NCBI RefSeq assembly: GCF_002240225.1
Contig: NZ_CP022584.1
Location: 2,763,501 to 2,827,500, forward strand
DNA: 64,000 bases
DNA from: Paenibacillus physcomitrellae
Lineage (GTDB): Bacteria > Bacillota > Bacilli > Paenibacillales > Paenibacillaceae
Direction of reading: 5' to 3'
Below, piece after piece: positions 44,202 to 51,897 of this stretch; positions within the stretch are counted from its first letter, which is position 1, and each line of letters opens with the position of its first letter. The notes below the pieces were generated by a model. It searched no databases. It saw nothing but the letters and a program-made list of their open reading frames with translations, and was not told the DNA's origin. The translations under genes were made by a program, and so were the position numbers.

Positions 44202-46039
44202 GCGATCTCCTCCTCTGACAGCTGGGAGCTGACAATTTCACGGTATACGTCGCAGGTCTCCATCAGCTCGCGGTGAGTGCCGATTCCCGCTACTTCACTT
44301 TCGTTCAGCACGATAATCCGGTCGGCATCCATTACTGTGCTGACCCGCTGGGCGACGATCAGCATGGTAGAGTCGGCTGCTTCCTGCTTCAGCGCAGCGC
44401 GGAGCTTGGCATCCGTCTTGAAGTCAAGCGCGGAGAAGCTGTCGTCGAAGATCAGCAGCTCAGCTCGGCGCACCAGCGCGCGGGCAATGGACAAACGCTG
44501 CTTCTGACCGCCGGAGACGTTGGAGCCGCCCTGCGAAATCGGAGCGTTGTAGCCCTCTTCCATCTTGGAAATAAATTCGTCCGCCTGGGCGATCTTCGCC
44601 GCATGACGCACTTCTTCATCCGTCGCATCTTCTTTGCCGTAACGGATATTGTCCGTCACCGTACCTGTGAAGAGAACGGCCTTCTGAGGCACAAAGCCGA
44701 TTTTGCCGCGCAGCTTGGCTTGGGTCATTCTTCGAATATCGACGCCATCGATCAAAATTTCCCCGCTGTCCACATCATAGAAACGCGGAATCAGGCTGAC
44801 CAAAGTCGATTTACCCGCGCCTGTGCCGCCGATAATCGCCGTGATTTCACCCGGCTTCGCAGCAAAAGAAACATGCTGAATCGCCGGCTGTTCGGCGCCC
44901 GGATAGCTGAAAGTGACGTCCCGGAACTCCAGATAACCCCGCAACGGCTGCGCCTCATCAGGAGCAGCCGCTTGGCCGGCCACTCCCGGCTCCCCTCCAG
45001 TGTCTGACTGCCCGAAGGCTGATTGAGCCTGTGCAGCTGCTTCATGTACTGCTTTCTGAGCGTCCCGTTCATCCTGCTCTGTCCAATCTTTAATGACAGG
45101 ATCGACATTCAGCACCTCGTTAATGCGCTCTGCCGAAGCGGAAGCCCGCGGAATCATTACAAAGATCATCGTCACCATCAAGATGGAGAACATGATTTGC
45201 ATCGCATATTGGATAAAAGCCATCAGATCGCCGACCTGCATTTCGCCGGTATCGATCCTGTGTCCGCCGAACCAGACGATCGCGATTTGTGTAAAGTTCA
45301 TAATAATCATCATTGCCGGCATCATAACCGCAAAAATTTTGTTGACCTTGATCGAGGTTTCCGTCAGGTCGCGGTTGGCCGCGTCAAACTTTTGCTTCTC
45401 GTAATCAATCCGGTTGAAGGAGCGGATAACCCGAATGCCCGTCAGGGCTTCGCGAAGCACCAGGTTCAGTTTGTCGATCTTCTTCTGAATCGCCTTGAAC
45501 AACGGCAGGCCTTTACCGGCAATCGCCGCGATCAGCAGCCCCATCACCGGAATGACGACTACAAAGATCAGCGTCAGCTCCCGGTCCTTGGACAACGCCA
45601 TGATCAGGCCACCGATCGCCATCATCGGAGCCATAACCATGATGCGGAGCATCATCACCAGCACCTGCTGAATCTGGTTAATGTCATTGGTTGTCCGCGT
45701 AATGAGCGAAGCCGTGCCAATCTTGTCAAATTCCTCAAGCGAAAAGTTCGTTACATGTTTGAATACCCGTCCACGCAGCAGCTTGCCGAAGCCGGTAGCC
45801 GACATGGAAGAAAAATAACTGGCCACAATGGAACAAATCATACTGCCCATAGCAACCAGCAGCATATAGAATCCAAAACGCCAAATGTACGCCGTATTCC
45901 CCTTGACGACCCCCTCGTCCACGATATCTGACATCAGGGTAGGAAGATATAATTCCGCCAGTGACTGGATAAATACCAATATCAAGGTAATGATCACGGG
46001 AATCCGGTACGGCTTCAAGAGCCTGAACAACTTAAACAT
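44198..46039 (-). CDS. Heterodimeric ABC exporter subunit A
   Basis: A 613-residue half transporter with six helices (~15-320) and an ATPase domain. Walker A is GGTGAGKST, the signature NVSGGQKQRLSIARALV, and Walker B LLIFDDSFSALD, where the catalytic Glu is replaced by Asp/Ser context (DDS), the degenerate site typical of one member of asymmetric ABC exporters. Residues ~330-370 are an Ala/Gln/Gly-rich linker between membrane and ATPase domains. It begins 140 bp after the MarR gene, behind GGAG and next to a tandem AGAGACCCTTTT repeat (46079-46105). Confidence 0.9.
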   Translation of the reverse strand: MFKLFRLLKPYRIPVIITLILVFIQSLAELYLPTLMSDIVDEGVVKGNTAYIWRFGFYMLLVAMGSMICSIVASYFSSMSATGFGKLLRGRVFKHVTNFSLEEFDKIGTASLITRTTNDINQIQQVLVMMLRIMVMAPMMAIGGLIMALSKDRELTLIFVVVIPVMGLLIAAIAGKGLPLFKAIQKKIDKLNLVLREALTGIRVIRSFNRIDYEKQKFDAANRDLTETSIKVNKIFAVMMPAMMIIMNFTQIAIVWFGGHRIDTGEMQVGDLMAFIQYAMQIMFSILMVTMIFVMIPRASASAERINEVLNVDPVIKDWTEQDERDAQKAVHEAAAQAQSAFGQSDTGGEPGVAGQAAAPDEAQPLRGYLEFRDVTFSYPGAEQPAIQHVSFAAKPGEITAIIGGTGAGKSTLVSLIPRFYDVDSGEILIDGVDIRRMTQAKLRGKIGFVPQKAVLFTGTVTDNIRYGKEDATDEEVRHAAKIAQADEFISKMEEGYNAPISQGGSNVSGGQKQRLSIARALVRRAELLIFDDSFSALDFKTDAKLRAALKQEAADSTMLIVAQRVSTVMDADRIIVLNESEVAGIGTHRELMETCDVYREIVSSQLSEEEIA

Positions 46040-46178
46040 CGCTCGATCATCTCCACTTGTTAATAAAATGCTTCTACCAGAGACCCTTTTTCTAGAGACC
46101 CTTTTCTTCGAGGTTTATTCTCCCGATTCCTGTTAACGAGGCCATCAGGTTTAAAAATAAAATAATAACCGCGAATCT

Positions 46179-46640
46179 CTATTCGGTCTTCTGTCCGTCC
46201 CGGTGATTCAAATAATCCACTACTTCTTCCAGCAGGCCCGCGAGCTGTTCCGTTTTCTCTTGGCCCAAATGCTCGCTGATCCGCTTCATACGGTCCAAGC
46301 TCATTTCCATCGCCCGCTTGCGCAGCGCCTGCCCCTCTTCAGTCAGCAGCACGCGCACCACTCTCCGGTCCTCCTGATCATTGACCCGCAGAATAAGACC
46401 TTCCGCTTCAAGGCTTTTGATCAGCGGCGTAACCGTAGGAGGCGTTACCTCCATCCGGCTGCTGATCTCGGAGACGGTCATCCCTTCCGGATGCTGACCA
46501 CAGCCTCTTCCTAACAGGAACAAAACCCGGAGCATGCTGGCGTTATAGCCTTCAAAAGAAATCTTGTTCAACTGAGTTCTGCGCAGCTGCCGCATAACCT
46601 CCATCAGTCTGCCAACAGCTGACTGATCCTGGATGTCCAA
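46179..46640 (-). CDS. MarR-family regulator of the ABC exporter
   Basis: A 153-residue winged-helix regulator. MTVSEISSRMEVTPPTVTPLIKSLEAEGLILRVNDQEDRRVV is the DNA-binding region: helix-turn-helix, recognition helix and wing with the conserved D-x-R-R. It precedes the exporter genes in the same direction, so it is probably the repressor of this operon. I start at TTG 46640 behind GGGGGAG; ATG 46670 is possible but has no ribosome site. An inverted repeat upstream could be its operator. Confidence 0.85.
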   Translation of the reverse strand: MDIQDQSAVGRLMEVMRQLRRTQLNKISFEGYNASMLRVLFLLGRGCGQHPEGMTVSEISSRMEVTPPTVTPLIKSLEAEGLILRVNDQEDRRVVRVLLTEEGQALRKRAMEMSLDRMKRISEHLGQEKTEQLAGLLEEVVDYLNHRDGQKTE

Positions 46641-46670
46641 CAGAACTCCCCCTTTCGCAATATTACGCAT

Positions 46671-46701
46671 TACTAATTTTTAAATCATTTAATAATTAGT
46701 A
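46671..46701 (-). promoter_or_regulatory. Candidate MarR operator
   Basis: TACTAATT (46671-46678) and AATTAGTA (46694-46701) form a perfect inverted repeat with a 15-bp centre. A TATACT -10-like hexamer overlaps its distal arm on the minus strand. Placement just before the marR gene fits autorepression. Confidence 0.5.
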
Positions 46702-46749
46702 TATACAAAGTATTTATAAAAGTTATTATAGACAGCAGAATTACCCCTG

Positions 46750-48153
46750 TCAAGCGGACCCCAGCTGCTGCTTCAGCGGCAGCCGAACGGTAAATTTGGT
46801 GCCTTCGCCAACCCGGCTTTGAACCGATACTTCTCCTTTGTGAAGCTCTACGATTTTTTGCAGAATCGACAGCCCCAGACCGTTGCCGCCTTCCGTGCGG
46901 GTTCGCGACCGGTCCACTTTATAGAAGCGTTCAAAGATATGCACCAGCTCCTCCTCGGCAATACCGATTCCGGTATCCTTAACGGAAACCAGCGCATGAT
47001 TGTCTTCGACCGCAAGCGAAACCGTGATCGTCCCGCCTTCCGGCGTAAATTTAATGGCATTATGCAGCAGATTCACCCATACCTGGCTCAGCAGGATTTG
47101 ATCCGCTTCGATCTCTGCCGGCACAAGGTCGGCGTCCATCTCCAGCTTCTTCTCCAGCCATTGCGGTTCGCATGAGAGCAGATGCTGCTGAAGCTGCTTA
47201 TCGAGCCGGAACCTCTCCGTCTGCAGCGTAATGTGTTTGGAATCCAGCGAGGCCAGCCGGAGCATATTGTCGCTCAGCTTGGACAGCCGGACGCTTTCCC
47301 GCTCAATAATATCCAGATAGTGAAGGCTCTGCTCCCGGTTCAGCTCTTCCTGCTTCAATACCCGGGCAAAACCGGCGATGGAGGTCAGCGGCGACTGAAT
47401 TTCATGGGATACGTTGGAAATGAACTCCTGGCGCATCTCTTCGGTATTCTTCAGATTGGCGGCCATTTCATTGACGATATCGGCAAGCACATTAAACGGG
47501 TGGTTGCGGAATCCAAGTCCCAAATTCCTTAAGTCAACCTGGAAATCCCCGCGCGAAATCTGGCGTAATGCTGCAATCGTCTGCTGAAAGTAATCATTCT
47601 GCTTCTTTCTGGGGATCCTCGATATGACCGAAATCACCATTCCCCATAAAACCATCCCGAGCCCCGAAGTGATTAATTGCCCGGCTAATGGATGAGGATG
47701 CCAGCCGATCCAATCATAGCCGTGCCGGGACACGTAAAAAGCGCCGACCCAGCACAAGCTGAGCAGCGAAGTGATCCCGATAAACGCCAGCAGCCGCTCC
47801 ATAAATTCGTGGAAGGTTCCCTCCCTCCGCTCTTTGCCGCGCTGCTTGGCCTGCCGCTGTTCGATCTGCCGTTGTTTCCGGTCCATGCGCATCTCCAGCT
47901 GCTCCTGCTTCCGCTCCACCCGGCGCTGTGCATGCTCCAAATGTCGCTCAGCATGCTCCAAATGCCGCCGCACATGTTCCTGCCCGCGTTCCGCTTGACG
48001 TTTTCTCTGCTCCAGGTGCCGCTCCAAATGTTCCTTCTGGCGGTTGATCCGGCGTTCGATATCAGCCGTGGACGGCCCCATACCCCGGACGCCTCCCCTG
48101 TCTCCTCTGCGGTCCGGCTTGTCTCCGTTTGATTCCGTGCGTTTATCCGTCAT
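46750..48153 (-). CDS. Sensor histidine kinase with long charged N-terminus
   Basis: A 467-residue kinase. Residues ~30-112 are an extremely charged Arg/Glu/Gln/His-rich stretch with heptad-like repeats (ERHLE, HVRRHLEHAERHLEHAQRR), probably a cytoplasmic coiled coil. Two membrane helices (~121-141, ~157-180) enclose only a ~15-residue loop, so it is likely an intramembrane-sensing kinase. A HAMP-like segment, FISNVSHEIQSPLTSI (phospho-His250) and an ATPase domain (NLLHNAIKFTPEGG, DTGIGI, GNGLGLSI) follow. It overlaps the regulator gene by 4 bp. Confidence 0.9.
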   Translation of the reverse strand: MTDKRTESNGDKPDRRGDRGGVRGMGPSTADIERRINRQKEHLERHLEQRKRQAERGQEHVRRHLEHAERHLEHAQRRVERKQEQLEMRMDRKQRQIEQRQAKQRGKERREGTFHEFMERLLAFIGITSLLSLCWVGAFYVSRHGYDWIGWHPHPLAGQLITSGLGMVLWGMVISVISRIPRKKQNDYFQQTIAALRQISRGDFQVDLRNLGLGFRNHPFNVLADIVNEMAANLKNTEEMRQEFISNVSHEIQSPLTSIAGFARVLKQEELNREQSLHYLDIIERESVRLSKLSDNMLRLASLDSKHITLQTERFRLDKQLQQHLLSCEPQWLEKKLEMDADLVPAEIEADQILLSQVWVNLLHNAIKFTPEGGTITVSLAVEDNHALVSVKDTGIGIAEEELVHIFERFYKVDRSRTRTEGGNGLGLSILQKIVELHKGEVSVQSRVGEGTKFTVRLPLKQQLGSA

Positions 48154-48824
48154 CCCGTCACCTCGAACCGGTAGCCAAGGCCGCGGACGGTCGCAATCCG
48201 AAACGAATGGTGATCCTCAGGAAACCGCTCCCGCAGTCGCTTGATGTGGACATCCACGGTCCGCTCGTCGCCTTCATAATCGTAGCCCCAGATCTGCTCC
48301 ACAATCTGGTCGCGCAGCAGGGTTCGTCCCGGATAGCTGGCCAGCATAAAGAGCAGCTCAAACTCCTTAAGCGGCAGAGGAACGGCTTCTCCCCCGACCC
48401 GGCACTCATAAGTCTTCCGGTCAAGCAGCAGATCGCCCTGCTGAACTTGCTGGGAAGCCGCAATACGGTAGCGTTTCAGCAGCGCTTTTACCCGGGCAAT
48501 CAGCTCTGGCGCCTCAAACGGTTTAACCATATAATCATCTGTTCCGAGCTCAAAGCCTCTAACCTTCTGCGAGGTATCGCCTTTAGCGGTCAGCATCAGG
48601 AGCGGCATATCATAATGAGCTTCAAGCTCCCGGCACAGCTCCCAGCCGTCCATTTCCGGCATCATCACGTCCAGGATAACCAGATCGGCTTTCACCTCCT
48701 GCAGCAGATTCAGCGCTTCCAGACCGTTGCCGGCTGCCGAAATCTCAAAACCTTCCTTGATTAGCACATGGCCGATCAGCTCTTGAATATAGGGATCGTC
48801 ATCGACGACAAGAATTCGGGTCAT
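48150..48824 (-). CDS. OmpR/PhoB-family response regulator
   Basis: A 224-residue regulator. The receiver has the acidic triad D8-D10, phospho-acceptor Asp52 (LVILDVMMPEMDG), Thr in MLTAKGD and Lys in MVKPFE. The C-terminal winged helix (LKEFELLFMLASYPG, VDVHIKRLRERF, IATVRGLGYRFEV) binds tandem repeats. The stop overlaps the kinase start (ATGA). Its own promoter contains a tandem GTTCAT repeat with 11-bp period, and the same 16-bp box recurs before the MFS exporter gene at 62722, pointing to a target gene. Confidence 0.92.
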   Translation of the reverse strand: MTRILVVDDDPYIQELIGHVLIKEGFEISAAGNGLEALNLLQEVKADLVILDVMMPEMDGWELCRELEAHYDMPLLMLTAKGDTSQKVRGFELGTDDYMVKPFEAPELIARVKALLKRYRIAASQQVQQGDLLLDRKTYECRVGGEAVPLPLKEFELLFMLASYPGRTLLRDQIVEQIWGYDYEGDERTVDVHIKRLRERFPEDHHSFRIATVRGLGYRFEVTG

Positions 48825-48870
48825 TACCTCTCACCTCTCCAAACTTCTTCGTTTCCTCATCATTACCCTT

Positions 48871-48902
48871 ATTGTAAAACAGCCAGATGAACCGAATATG
48901 AA
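48871..48902 (-). promoter_or_regulatory. Response-regulator promoter with tandem TTCAT box
   Basis: On the minus strand, TTCATATTCGGTTCAT (48902-48887) is followed after 10 bp by -10 TACAAT (48876-48871). The two TTCAT units are 11 bp apart, as in PhoB/PhoP-class sites, and replace a normal -35. An identical box with identical spacing is at 62581-62612. Confidence 0.7.
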
Positions 48903-49023
48903 CAAACCGGTTCCCGAACAGGTAAACTCGGTCAGGAGCCGCCTCCTTTTCCCGCCGGGGCACATATAATATCCCGTACGCATAAGCGGAGAAGATTTTT
49001 TCTAATTTTAGGTGGTGAGAAGA

Positions 49024-49977
49024 GTGAGGCAGAGAACATCCAAAACCAAATTAAAATGCCTCCGGCCATCATCCCGGTGCCGTTCAAACCGGAAGCGCGA
49101 TAGATCTCATTTGGAACGCCGAAGCTCACCCCGTATCGGGGCATCCCTAATTTATTATCTTGCTTACTCCGACGACAGAAAATGTATGTATAAAGATCAA
49201 GATGCCGCTGCCCTTTGGCCGGCCGGCTCCGGTATCCCCGATCCGCAAAAGGTAACATTCTCCCAGCTCTATATTAACGGCATTCTTCAGCCCGCTTGCA
49301 ACTACGAGCAATATACCGGCAAGATCCGTCTGTTAACCCGCGAGCTGCCTCCTGCCGGCGTCCCCGTCATTTTGCAGTGCATCACCGTGAGTTTGAACAA
49401 GCCCTACGCAAACAAACCGGGCAGAAAGAAACGGGGCAAATGCAGCCAAACAGCGGGAGCGAGGCGGCGGACTAAGCCAGAAGCCGTGCCGGGCACAAGT
49501 ATTGTCTCATACGATAGAATAAATCAGAACATAAAGGAAGGTGAAGCAAGCATGCCTCCAGCCCTGATTAAACCCTTTGCTCTCGCAACAAGCGTGATTG
49601 CAGGAACCGTGGCCACCACTACCGATACCACCGTCACGGACGCCGTTACCCGGCTTAACGCTACCGTAACAGCGGCTATGATTGATGCGGGAGCCGGAAC
49701 GACTACGATTCCGGCAGGAAGCTTTTTGACAGATGCAGGCGAACCTTTGACCGGTGACATCCCGGCCATTACTTCCGGCGGGTCCATGAACCTGTATGTA
49801 AACGGCATTTTGCAGCAAGCCGGACTGTTCAGCACCACTGCAACGGCGCTTACCATCGCCACCGCTGCTATTCTGGAAGGAACGCCAGTTAACCTGGAGA
49901 TGCACGACTATTCGGGCACAACCTCCACATCGACTTCCGTTCCCAGCCTGACTGTAGCTACAACCGTCGCCACTTAA
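49024..49977 (+). CDS. Double DUF4183 protein (possibly two in-frame genes)
   Basis: One continuous frame encodes 317 residues. Residues ~70-135 contain LYINGILQPACNYEQYTGKIRLLTREL, a DUF4183 domain. The C-terminal ~140 residues hold a second copy (NLYVNGILQQAGLFS...) in a Thr/Ala/Val-rich protein. DUF4183 proteins are small Bacillales proteins of unknown, possibly spore-surface, function. The start is GTG 49024 behind AGGTGGTGA. An internal ATG at 49552 has its own ribosome site, and the basic linker before it looks like translated intergenic DNA. So either a fused protein or two overlapping products is made. Confidence 0.65.
   Translation: MRQRTSKTKLKCLRPSSRCRSNRKRDRSHLERRSSPRIGASLIYYLAYSDDRKCMYKDQDAAALWPAGSGIPDPQKVTFSQLYINGILQPACNYEQYTGKIRLLTRELPPAGVPVILQCITVSLNKPYANKPGRKKRGKCSQTAGARRRTKPEAVPGTSIVSYDRINQNIKEGEASMPPALIKPFALATSVIAGTVATTTDTTVTDAVTRLNATVTAAMIDAGAGTTTIPAGSFLTDAGEPLTGDIPAITSGGSMNLYVNGILQQAGLFSTTATALTIATAAILEGTPVNLEMHDYSGTTSTSTSVPSLTVATTVAT
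49536..49554 (+). promoter_or_regulatory. Internal ribosome site and ATG inside the DUF4183 frame
   Basis: AAGGAAGGTGAA precedes ATG 49552 by a few bases, in frame with the surrounding ORF. Translation from here gives a 141-residue DUF4183 protein beginning MPPALIKPFALATS. A CATACGATA motif ~40 bp upstream loosely resembles sporulation sigma -10 boxes. Confidence 0.55.
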
Positions 49978-49998
49978 AGAGCGCTGGCCCGAAGCCCG

Positions 49999-50034
49999 AA
50001 GAACCCGACCCGCCTGCAGGCGGGTCGGGTTCTT
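49999..50034. terminator. Terminator between DUF4183 and SRPBCC genes
   Basis: A perfect 16-bp stem with TGCA at its centre is followed on the plus strand by TTCTTTCCTTGTTT. Strong and symmetric, it may act in both directions. Confidence 0.85.
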
Positions 50035-50095
50035 TCCTTGTTTGACGGGAAGACGTTCTGGACGTTCTGAACGAGGTCATGGCTTTATTGGCCGG

Positions 50096-50545
50096 TTACC
50101 AGCCGAAGTCCAGTGTTTTTCCTGTCTCCGTATAGGTCTTGATGTTGCTCAGAATCATCCACCAATGGCCCTCCGTGTGCTCCAGCGCCGGATTGCCCGG
50201 TGACCACTCATCATTCACCAGCGTCAGCTTGGTGCAGCCGCCGACCTTGTCCAGCCTGAAGGTGACTCTCGATTCCAGCTCCGCATGATTCTCGCGGTAG
50301 GACGGGCCCGGATGCTCACGGTAGCTTAACACTTTGCCCGGTTCGGCCTCCAGAATAGTCCCGTATACATGCACCGTCTCGTCCCCGTCTTCACCCGGTC
50401 CCACATACTCGAAAGAGGCTCCCGGCGTTAAGTCCGATTTCAGGATTGATCCAAAGAAAGTGCTGCGCGTTCCTTCCGGCGAAACCAACGTCTTCCACAC
50501 CTGCTCCGGCTCCGCCCCGATATAAAATTCATATTTCAATTCCAT
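50096..50545 (-). CDS. SRPBCC/AHSA1-domain protein
   Basis: A 149-residue START-like protein of the Aha1-C (AHSA1) group. MELKYEFYIGAEPEQVWKTLVSPEGTRSTFFGS is the typical opening and TKLTLVNDEWSPGN and GHWWMILSNIKTYTETG the end helix. The fold forms a hydrophobic ligand cavity; function is unknown. A GGAGAG site precedes the ATG. It is divergent from an AraC regulator; the 130-bp gap holds an exact 9-bp tandem repeat CGATTTATG (50569-50586). Confidence 0.87.
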   Translation of the reverse strand: MELKYEFYIGAEPEQVWKTLVSPEGTRSTFFGSILKSDLTPGASFEYVGPGEDGDETVHVYGTILEAEPGKVLSYREHPGPSYRENHAELESRVTFRLDKVGGCTKLTLVNDEWSPGNPALEHTEGHWWMILSNIKTYTETGKTLDFGW

Positions 50546-50679
50546 GTCAATCTCTCCTTCCGGAAAATCGATTTATGCGATTTATGATAGTATGATTCTA
50601 TTAGCTAGCCCGATGGAATGTCTTGTAAAAAGGCGACAGACACGATCCTATTTCTCGAATCCCGGGAGGAGACAAAAAT

Positions 50680-51516
50680 ATGAATCACAACCCTATCCAA
50701 CCAGCCATGGGTATCCTGCGCCATACGCAGGCCAATGAAAAGTTCAGGCTTGCCCGCCTGCAGCCCGCGCCTGCGCTGAAGCCCTTTATCAAGCATTATT
50801 GGATTGCACAGTGGAATCTAAACGGACAAGCGGCCTACGATCAGGAAGTGGTACCGAATCCCTGCGTAAACATGGTCGTGGAGCGGGGGAACACATTTTT
50901 CTACGCACCTTCTGCCCAAAAATATGCTCACCGGCTGGACGGCTCAGGAGCCGTGTTCGGCGTCAAATTCCATCCCGGCGGTTTCTATCCGTTTCTGCGC
51001 GGGTCCGTGTCCGGGCTGCAAGGCCAGCCGTTACCTCCCTTCTCCATTCTGGGCGTAAAGGAAGCGGAGCTTGAACAGCTGCTTCTGCCGGATACGGAGA
51101 CTGCGGGCGATATAGGGACTATGGAAGATACGGATGAGGATAAGGCTAAGAAGGCCGATCAGCTGTTTATGGCCGTGCTGCCCGCCGAGGATCCACAAAT
51201 TCATTTTATCCGCTGGGTCGTGACCTATATTGCCGAACATCAAGAATTGTCCCGGGTCGAACAGTTGTGCTCGGCTTTTGACTGCAATATTCGAACCTTG
51301 CAGCGGTTATTCGGACAGTATGTCGGGCTTAGTCCTAAGACGGTAATCCGGCTCTATCGCCTGCAAAATGCCGCCGAAGCGATGGACAAGGGTCAAATCG
51401 GCAGTCTGCTGAATCTATCCATGGAGCTTGGCTACCATGACCAGGCGCATTTTATCAAAGACTTCAAGGCTGTGATTGGCCTGACACCGGAGCAGTACAT
51501 CCGGTCGAAAATATAG
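50680..51516 (+). CDS. AraC-family regulator (DUF6597-type N-terminus)
   Basis: A 278-residue regulator. The N-terminal half (LKPFIKHYWIAQW, VPNPCVNMVVERG, FGVKFHPGGFYPFL) matches the sensor domain seen in many short AraC proteins (DUF6597). Residues ~175-275 are the double helix-turn-helix (RVEQLCSAFDCNIRTLQRLFGQYVGLSPK, LLNLSMELGYHDQAHFIKDFKAVIGLTPEQY). There is no Ada-type methyl-acceptor Cys domain. GGAGGAG precedes the ATG. It is 13 bp upstream of the alkyltransferase-like gene, so it heads a four-gene unit with SWIM and SNF2 genes. Confidence 0.87.
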   Translation: MNHNPIQPAMGILRHTQANEKFRLARLQPAPALKPFIKHYWIAQWNLNGQAAYDQEVVPNPCVNMVVERGNTFFYAPSAQKYAHRLDGSGAVFGVKFHPGGFYPFLRGSVSGLQGQPLPPFSILGVKEAELEQLLLPDTETAGDIGTMEDTDEDKAKKADQLFMAVLPAEDPQIHFIRWVVTYIAEHQELSRVEQLCSAFDCNIRTLQRLFGQYVGLSPKTVIRLYRLQNAAEAMDKGQIGSLLNLSMELGYHDQAHFIKDFKAVIGLTPEQYIRSKI

Positions 51517-51529
51517 AAGGAGCGGTGTT

Positions 51530-51880
51530 ATGCTGCCTTTTACAGAGCGAGTTATTTCTATTATTAAGCAAATCCCTGAAGGCCAGGTCATGACTTACGG
51601 TCAAATCGCCGCTTTGGCGGGAAGCCCCCGCGCTGCAAGACAGGTCGTGCGAATTCTGCACTCCTCCAGCCGGAAGCATAAGCTTCCCTGGCACCGGGTT
51701 GTAAATGTCAAAGGGGAAATCGGACTTCAAGATGAAGAATCCCGCTTTATGCAGCGGATGCAGCTGGAGCAGGAGGGTGTGGAGTTTGGTCTCGGAGACC
51801 GGATTAACCTGGAGATTTTTCAGGCTGATGGGGAACAAACGTTTCTAAAATGTTATACTAATCCTAAAGATACTGAGTAG
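51530..51880 (+). CDS. Alkyltransferase-like protein (ATL)
   Basis: A 116-residue member of the O6-alkylguanine-DNA alkyltransferase family. The HTH TYGQIAALAGSPRAARQVVRIL and the region LPWHRVV are conserved, but the catalytic Cys of PCHRV is Trp54. Such ATL proteins bind O6-alkylguanine without repairing it and hand lesions to nucleotide excision repair. Length is typical for ATLs, without the N-terminal domain of Ogt. It lies between the AraC gene (13 bp) and the SWIM gene (17 bp), GGAG before the ATG. Confidence 0.92.
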   Translation: MLPFTERVISIIKQIPEGQVMTYGQIAALAGSPRAARQVVRILHSSSRKHKLPWHRVVNVKGEIGLQDEESRFMQRMQLEQEGVEFGLGDRINLEIFQADGEQTFLKCYTNPKDTE

Positions 51881-51897
51881 GAAAAGGGAGAACAATC

